NCBI GenBank assembly: GCA_903896545.1
Contig: CAITYF010000132.1
Location: forward strand, 16,151-80,150
DNA: 64,000 bases
Direction of reading: 5' to 3'
DNA from: an uncultured Myxococcales bacterium
GTDB lineage: Bacteria; Myxococcota_A; UBA9042
The first letter of the stretch is position 1. Every line of letters begins with the position of its first letter. Below the pieces are notes generated by a model that was not told where the DNA came from, did no database searches, and was given only the letters and a program-made list of their open reading frames with translations. Shown here piece by piece: positions 53,324 to 62,695 of this stretch. The position numbers were made by a program, and so were the translations under genes.

Positions 53324-55117
53324 ATGTCTGTTGATACGAGCCGGGTATTGCGAATCGGCGTAGTCTGGCGGAGCCAGGTGGTCGCTGAACGCGTGCTTGA
53401 CCGCCGCATTGACGTGAGCGTCGGTAGTCGGCCCGACAGCACCGTCGCGGTCGTCTCAATGGATTATCCGGGTTTTCCGGCCAACGTGACGCTCGCTGTC
53501 GTTGATCACGGCGCGTACCACATCGTTCTGCCGCCCGATCCGACGCACAAACTTGTGCTCCGTGGCGGCCCTGCAGGCAACGAGGGCGTCGACAAGTCGC
53601 AGGTCAAGACCGTCAACGGCAACCGCATTTACCCGATTGAGGCCTTCACCGGCGGCTCCGTCTCGATGGGCGACCTCATCGTGATGTTCCAGTTCGTGCG
53701 CGGCGACGCGATTCCGACCGTGACGCGCGAAGAAACCGTGCTGCGTATCGGCCTCGTACACGACGACCGCCTGCTTTCCGACGAAATCTTCCACGGCAAC
53801 AAGCCCGTCGTGATCGGCGTTGGCCCGACCAAGACGATCTCGCTGCCCGACGTCGACTACAAAGGCACCGACGCGACCTTCTCGTATGACAAAGCCGGCA
53901 ACAAGTTCCGCGCGCGCGTCCCGAAGGACTCGGTATTCCGCCTCGCGGTGGAAGGCCAACCGGTCGTCGACAACAAAGACGCGACGCAAAAGGGCTTGGC
54001 CAAGCAGGAAGGCGAGTTCATCACCTTCGATGTGCCGCTCAAGGCCCGCGGTCGCGCGACGATGGGCCCGTACACGGTGCTCTTTCAGGTCGTGAAACAG
54101 TCCGTCACGGTGCCGACTTTTGCCCGCCGGAGCATGCTGTCCAAGCTCGCCGCGCCGTTCATGTCGGATTCGGTGTGGACCCTGTCGCTCCTCGGCTCGA
54201 TCGTGCTGATCGGCTCGATCGTCGGTCAGGCGATGTTGTTCTACAACACGCAGGGCAAGTTCCTGGACAAGTCCTCGGCGGAAGAAGAGCTCGCGCACAC
54301 GACCTTTGAGGTCCTGATCGAAGAGAAAGAAGAGCCGAAGGAAGAAGAAAAGCCTGTCGTCGACATCATGTCGGACAAGGCCAAGGAAGAGACGAAAAAG
54401 GAAATTGACAAGGCAAAGCCGGACACCAAGAAGCCTGAGAAGGCGGAAAAGCCCGAATCAACGGGCAAGCCGGTCGACCCGGAGGAAATGAAGCGCAACG
54501 CGCGTGAAGCGGTCGTGAAGAATACCGTGGCGGGCGCGCTCGTGGGCGCCAATGGCGCGGCGACCAAGCTGTTTGCCGATGATGGCGGCGAAGGCGACGG
54601 CACGGTCACAGCCAAGTTCGGCGGCGGCGGCGGCGATGACGCGGCGGGTGGTCCCGGCGGCGGCGGCTTGAAGCTGGAAGGCGGCGGCGGCGGCGGCGGC
54701 ACCATCGAAAAGGTCAAAGGCAAAGGCGGCGGCTTCGGCGAGCGCAAAGCGGACGTGGCCAAGGTCGACGCGCCGCTGAAGAAAGAGCCGGTTGCGGCGG
54801 TCAAGCTGGGCGGTCTCGACGGCGATGACGGCGGTGACGGCAGCGGCAAGGACGGCATCGCCAAGAAGGTTGCCGGACGCGCGGCCGCGGTGAAGGCGTG
54901 CTACGAAGCGGCATTGCGCGACAACCCGGACGTGAGCGGCAAAGTGAAGGTCAGCTTCACGGTCGGAACGGCGGGCACGATCACGGATGTGACCGTCTCC
55001 GGCGCGGAAGGCGGCTTCAAGGACTGCATCGAAGGCAAGTTCCGCTCCATTCGCGGTCTGCCGATTCTGGCTGTGCCCAAGCAGTTCAACCAGTCGTTCG
55101 TGTTCACCAAGAGCTGA
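53324..55117 (+). CDS. AgmX/PglI-type TonB-like membrane protein (paralog 2)
   Basis: 597 residues with the same plan as paralog 1: two FHA-like beta domains (VLRIGVVWRSQVVAERVLDR, VLRIGLVHDDRLLSDEIF), a membrane helix, a Lys/Glu linker (TKKPEKAEKPESTGK), a glycine-rich segment with the shared VGANGAATKLFADDGG, and the same AgmX-type tail. ATG at 53324. In the last 82 residues only about 12 differ from paralog 1, while the N-terminal halves are much more diverged. So the tail and linker are under strong constraint or are homogenised by gene conversion. Both proteins probably act in the same envelope machine. Confidence 0.78.
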   Translation: MSVDTSRVLRIGVVWRSQVVAERVLDRRIDVSVGSRPDSTVAVVSMDYPGFPANVTLAVVDHGAYHIVLPPDPTHKLVLRGGPAGNEGVDKSQVKTVNGNRIYPIEAFTGGSVSMGDLIVMFQFVRGDAIPTVTREETVLRIGLVHDDRLLSDEIFHGNKPVVIGVGPTKTISLPDVDYKGTDATFSYDKAGNKFRARVPKDSVFRLAVEGQPVVDNKDATQKGLAKQEGEFITFDVPLKARGRATMGPYTVLFQVVKQSVTVPTFARRSMLSKLAAPFMSDSVWTLSLLGSIVLIGSIVGQAMLFYNTQGKFLDKSSAEEELAHTTFEVLIEEKEEPKEEEKPVVDIMSDKAKEETKKEIDKAKPDTKKPEKAEKPESTGKPVDPEEMKRNAREAVVKNTVAGALVGANGAATKLFADDGGEGDGTVTAKFGGGGGDDAAGGPGGGGLKLEGGGGGGGTIEKVKGKGGGFGERKADVAKVDAPLKKEPVAAVKLGGLDGDDGGDGSGKDGIAKKVAGRAAAVKACYEAALRDNPDVSGKVKVSFTVGTAGTITDVTVSGAEGGFKDCIEGKFRSIRGLPILAVPKQFNQSFVFTKS

Positions 55118-55147
55118 TCCGGATCCACGGCGCGGCACGAGGCAGGC

Positions 55148-55744
55148 ATGTTTGTCCTCGGCTTGACGGGTGGAATCGGCTGCGGAAAATCGACAGTTTC
55201 AGCGCATTTAGCGACGCTTGGCGCGCGAATCCTCGACGGCGATCGCGTCGCGCGTGACGTCGTGCAGCCAGGCGAACTCGGCCTCGCGCGCATCGTGGCG
55301 CGCTTTGGCACGGAGATGCTGCTGCCCGATGGTCAGCTGGACCGACCGCGTCTGGGCCAGTTGGTCTTTGCCGATGACGCCGCGCGGCTCGACTTGAACC
55401 GTTTGCTGCACCCGCTGATTCTCGACCGACTGCGTACCGGCGTGCGGCAGGCGCGCCAGGACGCCGTTACCGTGTGCGTTCTGGATGTGCCGCTGCTGCT
55501 GGAGATGGCCGGATTGGCTGCGGAGTGCGACGCCGTGTGGACCGTGGAATGCGCGCCGTCCACGCAGCTGTCGCGCCTTGTAGCGCGCAATGGCTTGACC
55601 CAAGAGGCGGCTGCTGCGCGCGTGGCGGCACAGTGGTCGGCCGAACGGCGCATCGCGGCGGCAATGGCGGTCCTTGACAACAACGGCACGCTGGCAGAGC
55701 TTCACAGCCGCATCGCACACCTGTGGCAGCAACTGCCGCACTGA
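55148..55744 (+). CDS. coaE: Dephospho-CoA kinase
   Basis: 198 residues. It phosphorylates dephospho-CoA to CoA, the last step of CoA synthesis. The Walker A is GGIGCGKST (8-16), followed by LDGDRVARDVV. The CoA/lid region VLDVPLLLEMAGLAAECDAV is intact, and the arginine-rich lid (LSRLVARNGLTQEAAAARVA) follows. ATG at 55148, 30 bases after the AgmX-like gene. The next gene begins 34 bases downstream with its own ribosome binding site. All motifs are canonical. Confidence 0.96.
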   Translation: MFVLGLTGGIGCGKSTVSAHLATLGARILDGDRVARDVVQPGELGLARIVARFGTEMLLPDGQLDRPRLGQLVFADDAARLDLNRLLHPLILDRLRTGVRQARQDAVTVCVLDVPLLLEMAGLAAECDAVWTVECAPSTQLSRLVARNGLTQEAAAARVAAQWSAERRIAAAMAVLDNNGTLAELHSRIAHLWQQLPH

Positions 55745-55778
55745 CGCACGCGGCGCGTGGCAAAGGAAGGGCATCCGG

Positions 55779-56834
55779 ATGGGCAGCGCAAAAACGGTCC
55801 TCGTCACCGGCTTTCCGACCCCGGTCGCGCGCGAGCAAATTCGCCTCCTTGTTGAGGGCGGCGACCGCGTGCTTCTCCTCGTGCGCGCGAAATTCATGGC
55901 CGATGCGCAGGCGTACGTCGCGGAGCTCGTCGGTCCGGGCGCGCCGACGCAGGTGACGCTGCTCCACGGCGACATCCTGGAGCTCGACATGGGGCTCACG
56001 GGCGCGCAGGTGCGCATGCTGCACGCGGAAGTGCAGGAAGTGCATCACGCGGCGGCGATCTCCTACCTCGGTATTCAACCGCACCGGATGCGTGAAGTGA
56101 ACGTGGAAGGCCTGCGCGAGGTGCTGGAAGTGTGCTTGGGCATGCGGCGACTCGAACGCATTTGTCTCTGGTCCACCGCGTTCGTCGCGGGCGATCGGCA
56201 AGGCGTTGTGCGCGAGGACGAGCTGTACGTTGGCCAGCATTTCCGCAACGCGTACGAGGAAACCAAAGCCGAGGCGGAACGTCTGGCGCGGACAGCGATG
56301 GCCAAGTTGCCGGTGACGATCGTGCGGCCGTCGATCCTGGTCGGCGACTCACGAACCGGCGCCGTGGCGCGTCTGGACGGTCCTTACATTTTGGTGAACG
56401 CGATCCTGCACGCCGGCCAAACGCCCGTGCCTTTGCCCGGTCGCGGCCAGCACCCGCTGCACTTGGTGCCCGTGGATTTTGCGGCGCGCGCTGCTCTTTT
56501 CCTGACGCGACATCCCGATGCGCTGGGCGGCACGTTTCATCTGACCGATCCGCAGCCGTTGACCGCGCGGCAGTTCTACGACGCCGTCGCCGACGCCGCC
56601 AACAAACCGCGCCCGACGATCTTCCTCCCAGAAGGTCTGAGCCGCGCCGTGCTCAACCTGCCCGGTGTGCGCGATTTTGTCCGGAACGAGCGGACGTTCC
56701 TCGATTGGTTTGACACGGACGTGTACTACGACAACGCCCACGCCCGCGCGCTTCTTGGTCCTGCCGGTCTGGAATGCCCGCCCGCGCCGTCCTACGTCGA
56801 TGCCCTCGTGCGCTACGTCCGGGAAAACACCTGA
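55779..56834 (+). CDS. NAD(P)-dependent extended short-chain dehydrogenase/reductase
   Basis: 351 residues. ATG at 55779 with AAGGAAGG upstream; the frame runs from 55674 but that part overlaps coaE. Rossmann glycine motif KTVLVTGFPTPVARE, LLHGDILE for the nucleotide ribose and adenine contact, and the catalytic YxxxK in AYEETKAEAERL (about residue 159). PSILVGDSRTGAV and the C-terminal FHLTDPQPLTARQFYDAVA match extended SDRs of the epimerase/male-sterility type. The substrate cannot be told; these often reduce sugars, fatty acyl groups or thioesters. It follows coaE with a 34-base gap. Confidence 0.85.
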   Translation: MGSAKTVLVTGFPTPVAREQIRLLVEGGDRVLLLVRAKFMADAQAYVAELVGPGAPTQVTLLHGDILELDMGLTGAQVRMLHAEVQEVHHAAAISYLGIQPHRMREVNVEGLREVLEVCLGMRRLERICLWSTAFVAGDRQGVVREDELYVGQHFRNAYEETKAEAERLARTAMAKLPVTIVRPSILVGDSRTGAVARLDGPYILVNAILHAGQTPVPLPGRGQHPLHLVPVDFAARAALFLTRHPDALGGTFHLTDPQPLTARQFYDAVADAANKPRPTIFLPEGLSRAVLNLPGVRDFVRNERTFLDWFDTDVYYDNAHARALLGPAGLECPPAPSYVDALVRYVRENT

Positions 56835-57164
56835 ACAGGACGGCGTTTGTCCCACGCCAAGGCCTCTGGGGTAGACCTGTTGGATCGCGAACTGGCACCG
56901 CAAGTGCGCGCCGCCGGTGGCACGCTGCGGATCGGGTAGGTTTGATCGCGAACTTCGGTCTGACTCTGTGGCACGCCCGCGCCAAAGCTCGCTTCACGCA
57001 GCGTTGATCTCACGCCTCCGCGGTGGTAGTCTGCGCGTTGACGGCGACGCCAAGCCCCTGTGTTGCACCTCCCCCGTACGCACAGACTGGCTACATTGCG
57101 TCCTGTCGTGGTTCTTTGCGTTGAGTTTGCAACGTCAGCCGGCCGCCGACATTTACGAGAAACC
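56835..57164. other. Non-coding gap before the FHA-GGEEF gene
   Basis: 330 bases. GATCGCGAACT occurs twice (about 56884 and 56945), 61 bases apart, a possible binding site pair. No gene is recognised; in-frame codons upstream of 57165 lack a start signal and a domain. Confidence 0.4.
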
Positions 57165-58058
57165 ATGGTTCGTTCGTCACCATTGGACGCCCAAACACGT
57201 ATCACATCCGTTCGCGACGTTCTGGCGATGAACGTGACGCGCGACGCGTATCTGGTGCAAGTGCGCGGCCCCGATCTGGGTCGCCGTTTGTTGCTGAACG
57301 ACCGTCAGGTGACGATCGGTCGCGATCCGGACAACACGATCGTGCTGAAAAGCGACAGTGTCTCCCGCGTGCACGCGCGCATTGAGCCGTGGGAAGGCGG
57401 CCACCGCGTCGTGGACAACCAGTCGACGAACGGCACGTACCGCAACAACGTGCTGATCAAGGTGCAAGAGCAACTGGTGTCGGGCGACTACGTCCAGGCG
57501 GGCGACGCGATCTTCAAGTACCTCGCGGGCGACAACATTGAAGTCGCGTACCACGAAGAGATTTACCGCCTGACCATCGAAGACAGCCTGACGCAAGTGG
57601 CCAACAAGCGCGCGCTGCTGGACTTCCTGGAAAAGGAATTCGCCCGCGCCAAGCGCTACCAGCGGCCGTTGTCGGTCATCATGGTGGATCTCGACCACTT
57701 CAAACGCGTGAACGACGGCTTTGGCCACTTGATGGGCGATTTTGTGCTGCGCGAGTTCGCTCGCCTCGTCGCCGCGCGCATTCGCCGCGAAGAACTTTTC
57801 GCCCGCTACGGCGGCGAGGAATTCTGCGTCGTTCTGCCAGAGCTCGATCGCGCGGCCGGTCACAAGTTTGCGGAAGTGATCCGCGCGCAGATCGAAGAGC
57901 ACACGTTTGAGTTTGAAGGCAACGTGCTCAAGATGACCGCGAGCTTTGGCGTCTCCGAGTTGAGCGAAGCGATGGGTCGTCCGGATGACCTTTTGTTGCT
58001 CGCCGATGAGAACCTGTACAAAGCCAAGCACGAAGGCCGCAACCGCGTCGTCGGTTGA
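57165..58058 (+). CDS. FHA-GGDEF diguanylate cyclase
   Basis: 297 residues from the ATG at 57165 (57228 is an alternative). FHA domain about 25-125: VTIGRDPDNTIVL, SVSRVHARI, QSTNGTYRNN. GGDEF domain about 135-295: DSLTQVANKRAL, then VDLDHFKRVND, then RYGGEEFCVV (the active-site GGEEF form), then LYKAKHEGRN. It should make cyclic di-GMP when the FHA domain binds a phosphothreonine partner, joining Ser/Thr kinase and c-di-GMP signalling. The I-site position reads RREE instead of RxxD, so product inhibition may be weak. The frame is open upstream of 57165 without a domain. Confidence 0.92.
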   Translation: MVRSSPLDAQTRITSVRDVLAMNVTRDAYLVQVRGPDLGRRLLLNDRQVTIGRDPDNTIVLKSDSVSRVHARIEPWEGGHRVVDNQSTNGTYRNNVLIKVQEQLVSGDYVQAGDAIFKYLAGDNIEVAYHEEIYRLTIEDSLTQVANKRALLDFLEKEFARAKRYQRPLSVIMVDLDHFKRVNDGFGHLMGDFVLREFARLVAARIRREELFARYGGEEFCVVLPELDRAAGHKFAEVIRAQIEEHTFEFEGNVLKMTASFGVSELSEAMGRPDDLLLLADENLYKAKHEGRNRVVG

Positions 58059-58118
58059 GTCGCGCCCTTCCCTCGACATCCTTGCGACTTTTCGGCACGC
58101 TATCGCCCGGGTTGGGGG

Positions 58119-60017
58119 ATGGCACACACGCAACACACTACACAGCATCGCGTCCGCAAGTGGCTAGTCCTTTGGGCGCCGGTCTTTCTGCTCGCCTGCG
58201 GTGGCAACAGTTGCACGTCCTGCACCGTTCAGGGCAAGGCACCGGTGACGCCAAACGCGCTTGTGTTGCCGGAAACACTGAAGCTGCGGATCACCCAACA
58301 CGGTTTTGACGTCGTCGCGGCGGAAGCCAAGCCGCTGCTCATCGCGGTGCTCGGCCAGAATCAGAACGGTCAGGCGGTGCTGGACATCAGCCAGTTGCTG
58401 GGGCCTGTTGCGATCAACTTGAACGGCGGTCTGGGGCTGTTCAAGGGCAGCGGGGCGTTGCGCGAACTGGTGCTGACACTGGACGTCCAAGGCATGCAAC
58501 TGTCGCTCGTCGACCCCAGCGATCCGGCCAAACTGCGCTTGACGCTGGATCATGCGCAGATCGGCATCACCGCAGGCGTCGTCTCGGGCGACGCATCGTT
58601 CGCGGGCATCAACTCCAACGCTGCGTGCCGCGTCACGAACGGCATCGACAAAGGCAAGCCGACCGAACACCTCGCGACGCTTTCAACGACGCTGGATGTG
58701 CAGCTGGGCGTGGACGCAAGTGGCCAGCTCGCCGCGGACGCGCAGTTGGTGTCGGTGCAATTGCACGATCTCGGCTTTGGTCTGGACAAGGACTGCAGTC
58801 TGCCGGAGTGCACCGACAAGGTTCTGCTGGAAGACCCTTGCCTCGAATGCAACCTGTGCTTGGCCGGCAACTTGGCGGGTAACGCGGCACAAACGCTGAC
58901 GGCGGTGCTGGAGCCGATCCTGGGTCAGGTGCTCGTGGCGCTAGGCAACGCCGTGGGCAAGCAGCTGTTGCTGAAGGCGCTGAACGGCAAGCCGCTGGAC
59001 ATCGAACTGCCGCTGGATATCGCGGCGCTCACGGGAAAACTGGGCGTTCTTGGGCCGCTTCTGGGACCAGCAGACAAGATCTACCTGCGCGGACGGCCGT
59101 CGCCCCACGCGTTTACAGTACACGATGCAGGTCTGGACGCGACGCTGGATGGCTCGCTCTACGCACCGGCGAACCCGTGCGTCATCGACGCGGGCGAAGA
59201 TGCGACAACGGTGTTTGCGAAACTACCGCAGACGCCCCCGCCCGCGATGCCGCTGACGATGCTACAACCGGTGATGGGTGGCGCGGGCGTGGAGAAAACG
59301 GTCGACGTTGGCCTGATGCTGAGCCGCAGCGTGGTGGAGGAGGGGCTGTGGTCGCTGTTGCGGTCGGGTCTCTTCTGCGCGGGGATCGACTCGCACCAGT
59401 TGTGGTCGCTGACGCAGGGCAAGCTCGTCTTGTCGGCGGACGCCGTGGATTTGTTCCTGCCAGGCGTACGGCAGCTCGCGGGTCTGCCGCAAGATCACGC
59501 GCCGGCCGCGGTGCGGATTTCGATCCTACCGTCGGCCAATCCCAACGACGCACCGCGCACGGATTTGCAGCACTTGGCGACGGGTGGCGTCCGGCTGCAC
59601 GCGCAGTTGAAACGGATGGCCCTCGGACTGGAGGTCGCTGTGCAAGGTCGCTGGCTGACTGTGCTGGAGGCGCGCGCCGACGTTGACGTGACGGCGAGTT
59701 TGTCCACCCCAGCGGGCAAGCTGGCCATCGGGGTGGAACACGTCGCGCTGAGCGGGCTGATCGTTGAAGAGGAGAGCCTGTTCCCGCACGCACATGTGGC
59801 GGAAATCGTGCCGGCGGTCGTCCAAGCGGCGGTGGGCCTGCTTCTGGCCAAGCCGCTGGTGCTGGATCTGGACGCGGCAACGCTCGTGACACAAACGCTG
59901 GGGCTCCCGTTGCAAGCTGAGATCATCGGGCTGGACGCGCTGGGCGACAGCGCGAGCCAGTCGGGCAAGGACTGGCTCGTGCTGGGTTTGGGCATTCAAC
60001 CGGGGGCAAAGCCATGA
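58119..60017 (+). CDS. Large lipoprotein, possibly TULIP/BPI-like
   Basis: 632 residues. Lipobox FLLAC (Cys27) after a basic start. The mature protein alternates long amphipathic strands and helices, for example LELPLDIAALTGKLGVLGPLL-like stretches and VLEPILGQVLVALGNAVGKQLL. That pattern resembles the elongated lipid-binding TULIP/BPI barrels, but no signature proves it. Several cysteine pairs lie in the first half (CSLPECTDK, CLECNLC). The stop overlaps the ATG of the next gene (ATGA), so the two lipoproteins are made together and may form an envelope complex. Function unknown. Confidence 0.65.
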   Translation: MAHTQHTTQHRVRKWLVLWAPVFLLACGGNSCTSCTVQGKAPVTPNALVLPETLKLRITQHGFDVVAAEAKPLLIAVLGQNQNGQAVLDISQLLGPVAINLNGGLGLFKGSGALRELVLTLDVQGMQLSLVDPSDPAKLRLTLDHAQIGITAGVVSGDASFAGINSNAACRVTNGIDKGKPTEHLATLSTTLDVQLGVDASGQLAADAQLVSVQLHDLGFGLDKDCSLPECTDKVLLEDPCLECNLCLAGNLAGNAAQTLTAVLEPILGQVLVALGNAVGKQLLLKALNGKPLDIELPLDIAALTGKLGVLGPLLGPADKIYLRGRPSPHAFTVHDAGLDATLDGSLYAPANPCVIDAGEDATTVFAKLPQTPPPAMPLTMLQPVMGGAGVEKTVDVGLMLSRSVVEEGLWSLLRSGLFCAGIDSHQLWSLTQGKLVLSADAVDLFLPGVRQLAGLPQDHAPAAVRISILPSANPNDAPRTDLQHLATGGVRLHAQLKRMALGLEVAVQGRWLTVLEARADVDVTASLSTPAGKLAIGVEHVALSGLIVEEESLFPHAHVAEIVPAVVQAAVGLLLAKPLVLDLDAATLVTQTLGLPLQAEIIGLDALGDSASQSGKDWLVLGLGIQPGAKP

Positions 60018-61732
60018 AGTACGCTTGGCTGCTGCTTGTGCTGGCCTCGTGCGGCCGCCCCGCGCCGGACTGGCCGGTGCCCTGCGACGTCACGGCCGAG
60101 TGCCCGTCGGGGTACCATTGCGGCCTCGACAAGCACTGCCGTTCTGACGTTCCTTGCCAAATCGACGGGGATTGCTGTCTGGGCGAACGCTGCGTCGGCC
60201 TCATCTGCCAAGCGCGGACGAACTGCTCGACGAGTTCACCCTGCGCGTTCCCCGGACAAACCTGCGCGGGCGGCTTGTGCATCGCATCGCTGTGCGTGGC
60301 CGATCAGAACTGCAAAGGTGGCACGCACTGTTTTGACGGCCGCTGCGTCAGCCACCTGCCGTGTGGCGGACCGTGCGCGACGAACGAAGCGTGCGCCCCT
60401 GCCGTGGATCGCTGCGTGGCGCTACACAGCGTGCAGCCCACATGTGCCGCCGGCACGATGCGGATGCTGGTGGACGGCGAGCGCCTGCGTGAAGGGTGCC
60501 AATCGCTGGCGGAATCGACGCACTGCGTTGGGCTGCCGACGCTGGAAGAAGGATCGTACGGCACGCCGTCAGTGGCACTACCGATCGGCACGACGCTGGC
60601 AGTCCTGGCGTACGACGAAACCTATGGCGACGTTGTGCTGGCGCGCCACGATCCGTCGCCGCCATTCAAGCGCCGCGATCTGACAGCTCTCACGGGCGTT
60701 CCGCTCGACCGGCCGGTCGTCGCGGACGTGGACGGTCTGCGCGGAGGCGTGGCCGATCCGGGCCCCGATCGCGGGCGCGTGCTCGCCGCAGCGGTGGACA
60801 CGCAGGAGCGTCTGATCGTTGCCTTGCGCGATGACACCGCAGACACGCTGCGGTACCTGCGGCTGGACCCAGACGGCATTCATGAACACGTGATGAGCAC
60901 TGTCCCGGGCGTGGGCGCCGCCATCGCGCTTCGGCTCGATCCACAGGACCGCCCGGCGGTGCTGACCTTCCGACCGGCTCAAGGCATTGACGGCAGCCAC
61001 CTGCTGTTGCTGCGCGCGACCAGCGCGACGCCAGTCGCGGCGGCGGATTGGGTCGTCGAGGATCTGGATGCAGGTCCCGCGGCGGCGACTCCGACGACCG
61101 CAGCGCCCTTGGCCGACGATCCCCAGGGTCGAGGCGCGTGGCTGGACCTCGCGCGAGGCGAAGACGGCCTGTGGCTGGCTGCGGCCTACAGCACGACGGA
61201 ACACAATCTGCGCATTTACCACCAGGCGCTGCCGAGCGGTTGGACACACACGGATGTGCCGGCAAGTGCGATTCCGGGGGGATCGACCGACTTCGGCCGC
61301 TTTGTTTCGCTTCAAGCGCAAGGGGACGGCCGCGCGCTGGTGGTATGCGAGGACCACGCCCGCGGCCGACTGCTGCTGATACGCGAGACCGCCACGGACT
61401 TTGTTGTCCGTATTTTGGACGGCGGCGATCGGGCCGACGGTCACCATCGCGTGGGCGCCGACGCACGCCTCATACGCCACGCATCAGGCGGCCTGTACGT
61501 TTTGCATCAGGACACGCGGCGGGCGGACCTGCTGAACGTGAAGCTCAGCAATGTCGACGCACCGGCGCAGCTCGTCACGCTGCAAACGGACGCCGCTGCT
61601 GGATTCTCACCGAGTTTTTGCGCGTTGGGCAGCAAAGCATGGGTAGCCGCAAGCGGCGTGATGAACGTGCTGCCCAATGGTCACGTCAAACGCCACGTGG
61701 AACTGACCGGTGTGATTTGGCAGGGCGAGTGA
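60014..61732 (+). CDS. Cysteine-rich lipoprotein with beta-propeller-like region
   Basis: 572 residues. Lipobox LASC (Cys13). Residues about 24-150 are cysteine-rich (CPSGYHCGLDKHC, CCLGERCVGLIC, CKGGTHCFDGRC) like EGF-type or delta-type repeats. From 160 on, a series of beta-rich repeats (LAVLAYDETYGDVVLARHD, RVLAAAVDTQERLIVALRDD, WLDLARGEDGLWLAAAY) suggests a beta-propeller of six or seven blades. ATG at 60014 overlaps the preceding stop. It shares its operon with the large lipoprotein. No catalytic signature; a surface-exposed binding role is likely but unproved. Confidence 0.7.
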   Translation: MKYAWLLLVLASCGRPAPDWPVPCDVTAECPSGYHCGLDKHCRSDVPCQIDGDCCLGERCVGLICQARTNCSTSSPCAFPGQTCAGGLCIASLCVADQNCKGGTHCFDGRCVSHLPCGGPCATNEACAPAVDRCVALHSVQPTCAAGTMRMLVDGERLREGCQSLAESTHCVGLPTLEEGSYGTPSVALPIGTTLAVLAYDETYGDVVLARHDPSPPFKRRDLTALTGVPLDRPVVADVDGLRGGVADPGPDRGRVLAAAVDTQERLIVALRDDTADTLRYLRLDPDGIHEHVMSTVPGVGAAIALRLDPQDRPAVLTFRPAQGIDGSHLLLLRATSATPVAAADWVVEDLDAGPAAATPTTAAPLADDPQGRGAWLDLARGEDGLWLAAAYSTTEHNLRIYHQALPSGWTHTDVPASAIPGGSTDFGRFVSLQAQGDGRALVVCEDHARGRLLLIRETATDFVVRILDGGDRADGHHRVGADARLIRHASGGLYVLHQDTRRADLLNVKLSNVDAPAQLVTLQTDAAAGFSPSFCALGSKAWVAASGVMNVLPNGHVKRHVELTGVIWQGE

Positions 61733-61801
61733 CGCCAGAACCCTGCACAGAACCTTGTTTTTGCCCGTCGAGCGGGTACGTTTGACCGGGGAGATCCTTT
61801 G

Positions 61802-62686
61802 ATGAGCGCATTTTCAACGCCAGAGCCCACCCCAACGCCGCACGATCCGATGACGTTCGCCGACGTAGCCGACGCCGCCGAGAACCAAGGATTGCCGCCG
61901 GGTGGCCTTCTGGATCTGGATGACGCGCTCGCCGAAGCGCTCGCGGCGGTTGAAGCCGTCGAAGCGCGTGTGCATCAGGATGCGCTGGACACACAGACGA
62001 CTGGGTTGCCCGAAGCGATGCCGCCCGACGAACCGCAGCCTCCCGTGCCGCCGCACTTGGAAATCCGCGGGATGCCGACGATTAGTTCCTCCGAAGCGCG
62101 TGCACACCTGGCGGAACAGGTGCGCGACTTGACGATCGATCTGACAGAAGCGCGCCACCGCCATGATCGCGATGAAAAGGAGATCGACCAGCTGATCGCG
62201 GATCTGAGCGTCACGCGCAAGCGCTACCACAAGCTGGGCGCCGAACACGACGACCTGCGCAAGCGCCTGCAGCGCGCGGAGTTGGAGCTGCCCGATCAGG
62301 GGTCGCGCAGCGTGCTGAACGCGTTTCTGGCGCCCCTCGACCACCTCGTTGAGGTGTTTGAGCATCTGACCCGGCGTGAGAACTTGTCGCCGGAAGGACA
62401 GGAGGCGATGACCATGCTGCAGCAGCAATGGCAGCGCGCCTTTGCCGTGCTGCAGGTCACGCCATTTGACGCACTTGGCCAGCAGTACGACGCGCAAGTC
62501 CACGAGTACATTGCCAGCGCGCCGTCAGACGCGCCGGTGGGTCAGGTCATCCGCCAAGTGGGACGGGGCTATCTGCTGGGCGGGCGGCTGCTGCGGTCAG
62601 CGCGCGTTGTCGTGTCTGCAGGCCTGCGCGGGACGACGCCGATCGGCGGCGAGCAAGCCGCCTACGATCCGGAAGAATCGCCTTGA
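61802..62686 (+). CDS. grpE: GrpE-like nucleotide exchange factor
   Basis: 294 residues, longer than the usual 190-200 because of a 90-residue acidic/proline N-terminal extension. A long coiled coil (about 100-165, DLTIDLTEARHRHDRDEKEI, read as heptads) is followed by the GrpE head: LNAFLAPLDHLVEVFEHL, VTPFDALGQQYDAQVHEYI, IRQVGRGYLLGGRLLRSARV. GrpE exchanges ADP on DnaK. No dnaK or dnaJ is adjacent, so this may be a second, specialised GrpE. ATG at 61802 with GGGGAG upstream. Confidence 0.8.
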   Translation: MSAFSTPEPTPTPHDPMTFADVADAAENQGLPPGGLLDLDDALAEALAAVEAVEARVHQDALDTQTTGLPEAMPPDEPQPPVPPHLEIRGMPTISSSEARAHLAEQVRDLTIDLTEARHRHDRDEKEIDQLIADLSVTRKRYHKLGAEHDDLRKRLQRAELELPDQGSRSVLNAFLAPLDHLVEVFEHLTRRENLSPEGQEAMTMLQQQWQRAFAVLQVTPFDALGQQYDAQVHEYIASAPSDAPVGQVIRQVGRGYLLGGRLLRSARVVVSAGLRGTTPIGGEQAAYDPEESP

Positions 62687-62695
62687 AGTGCTGAA

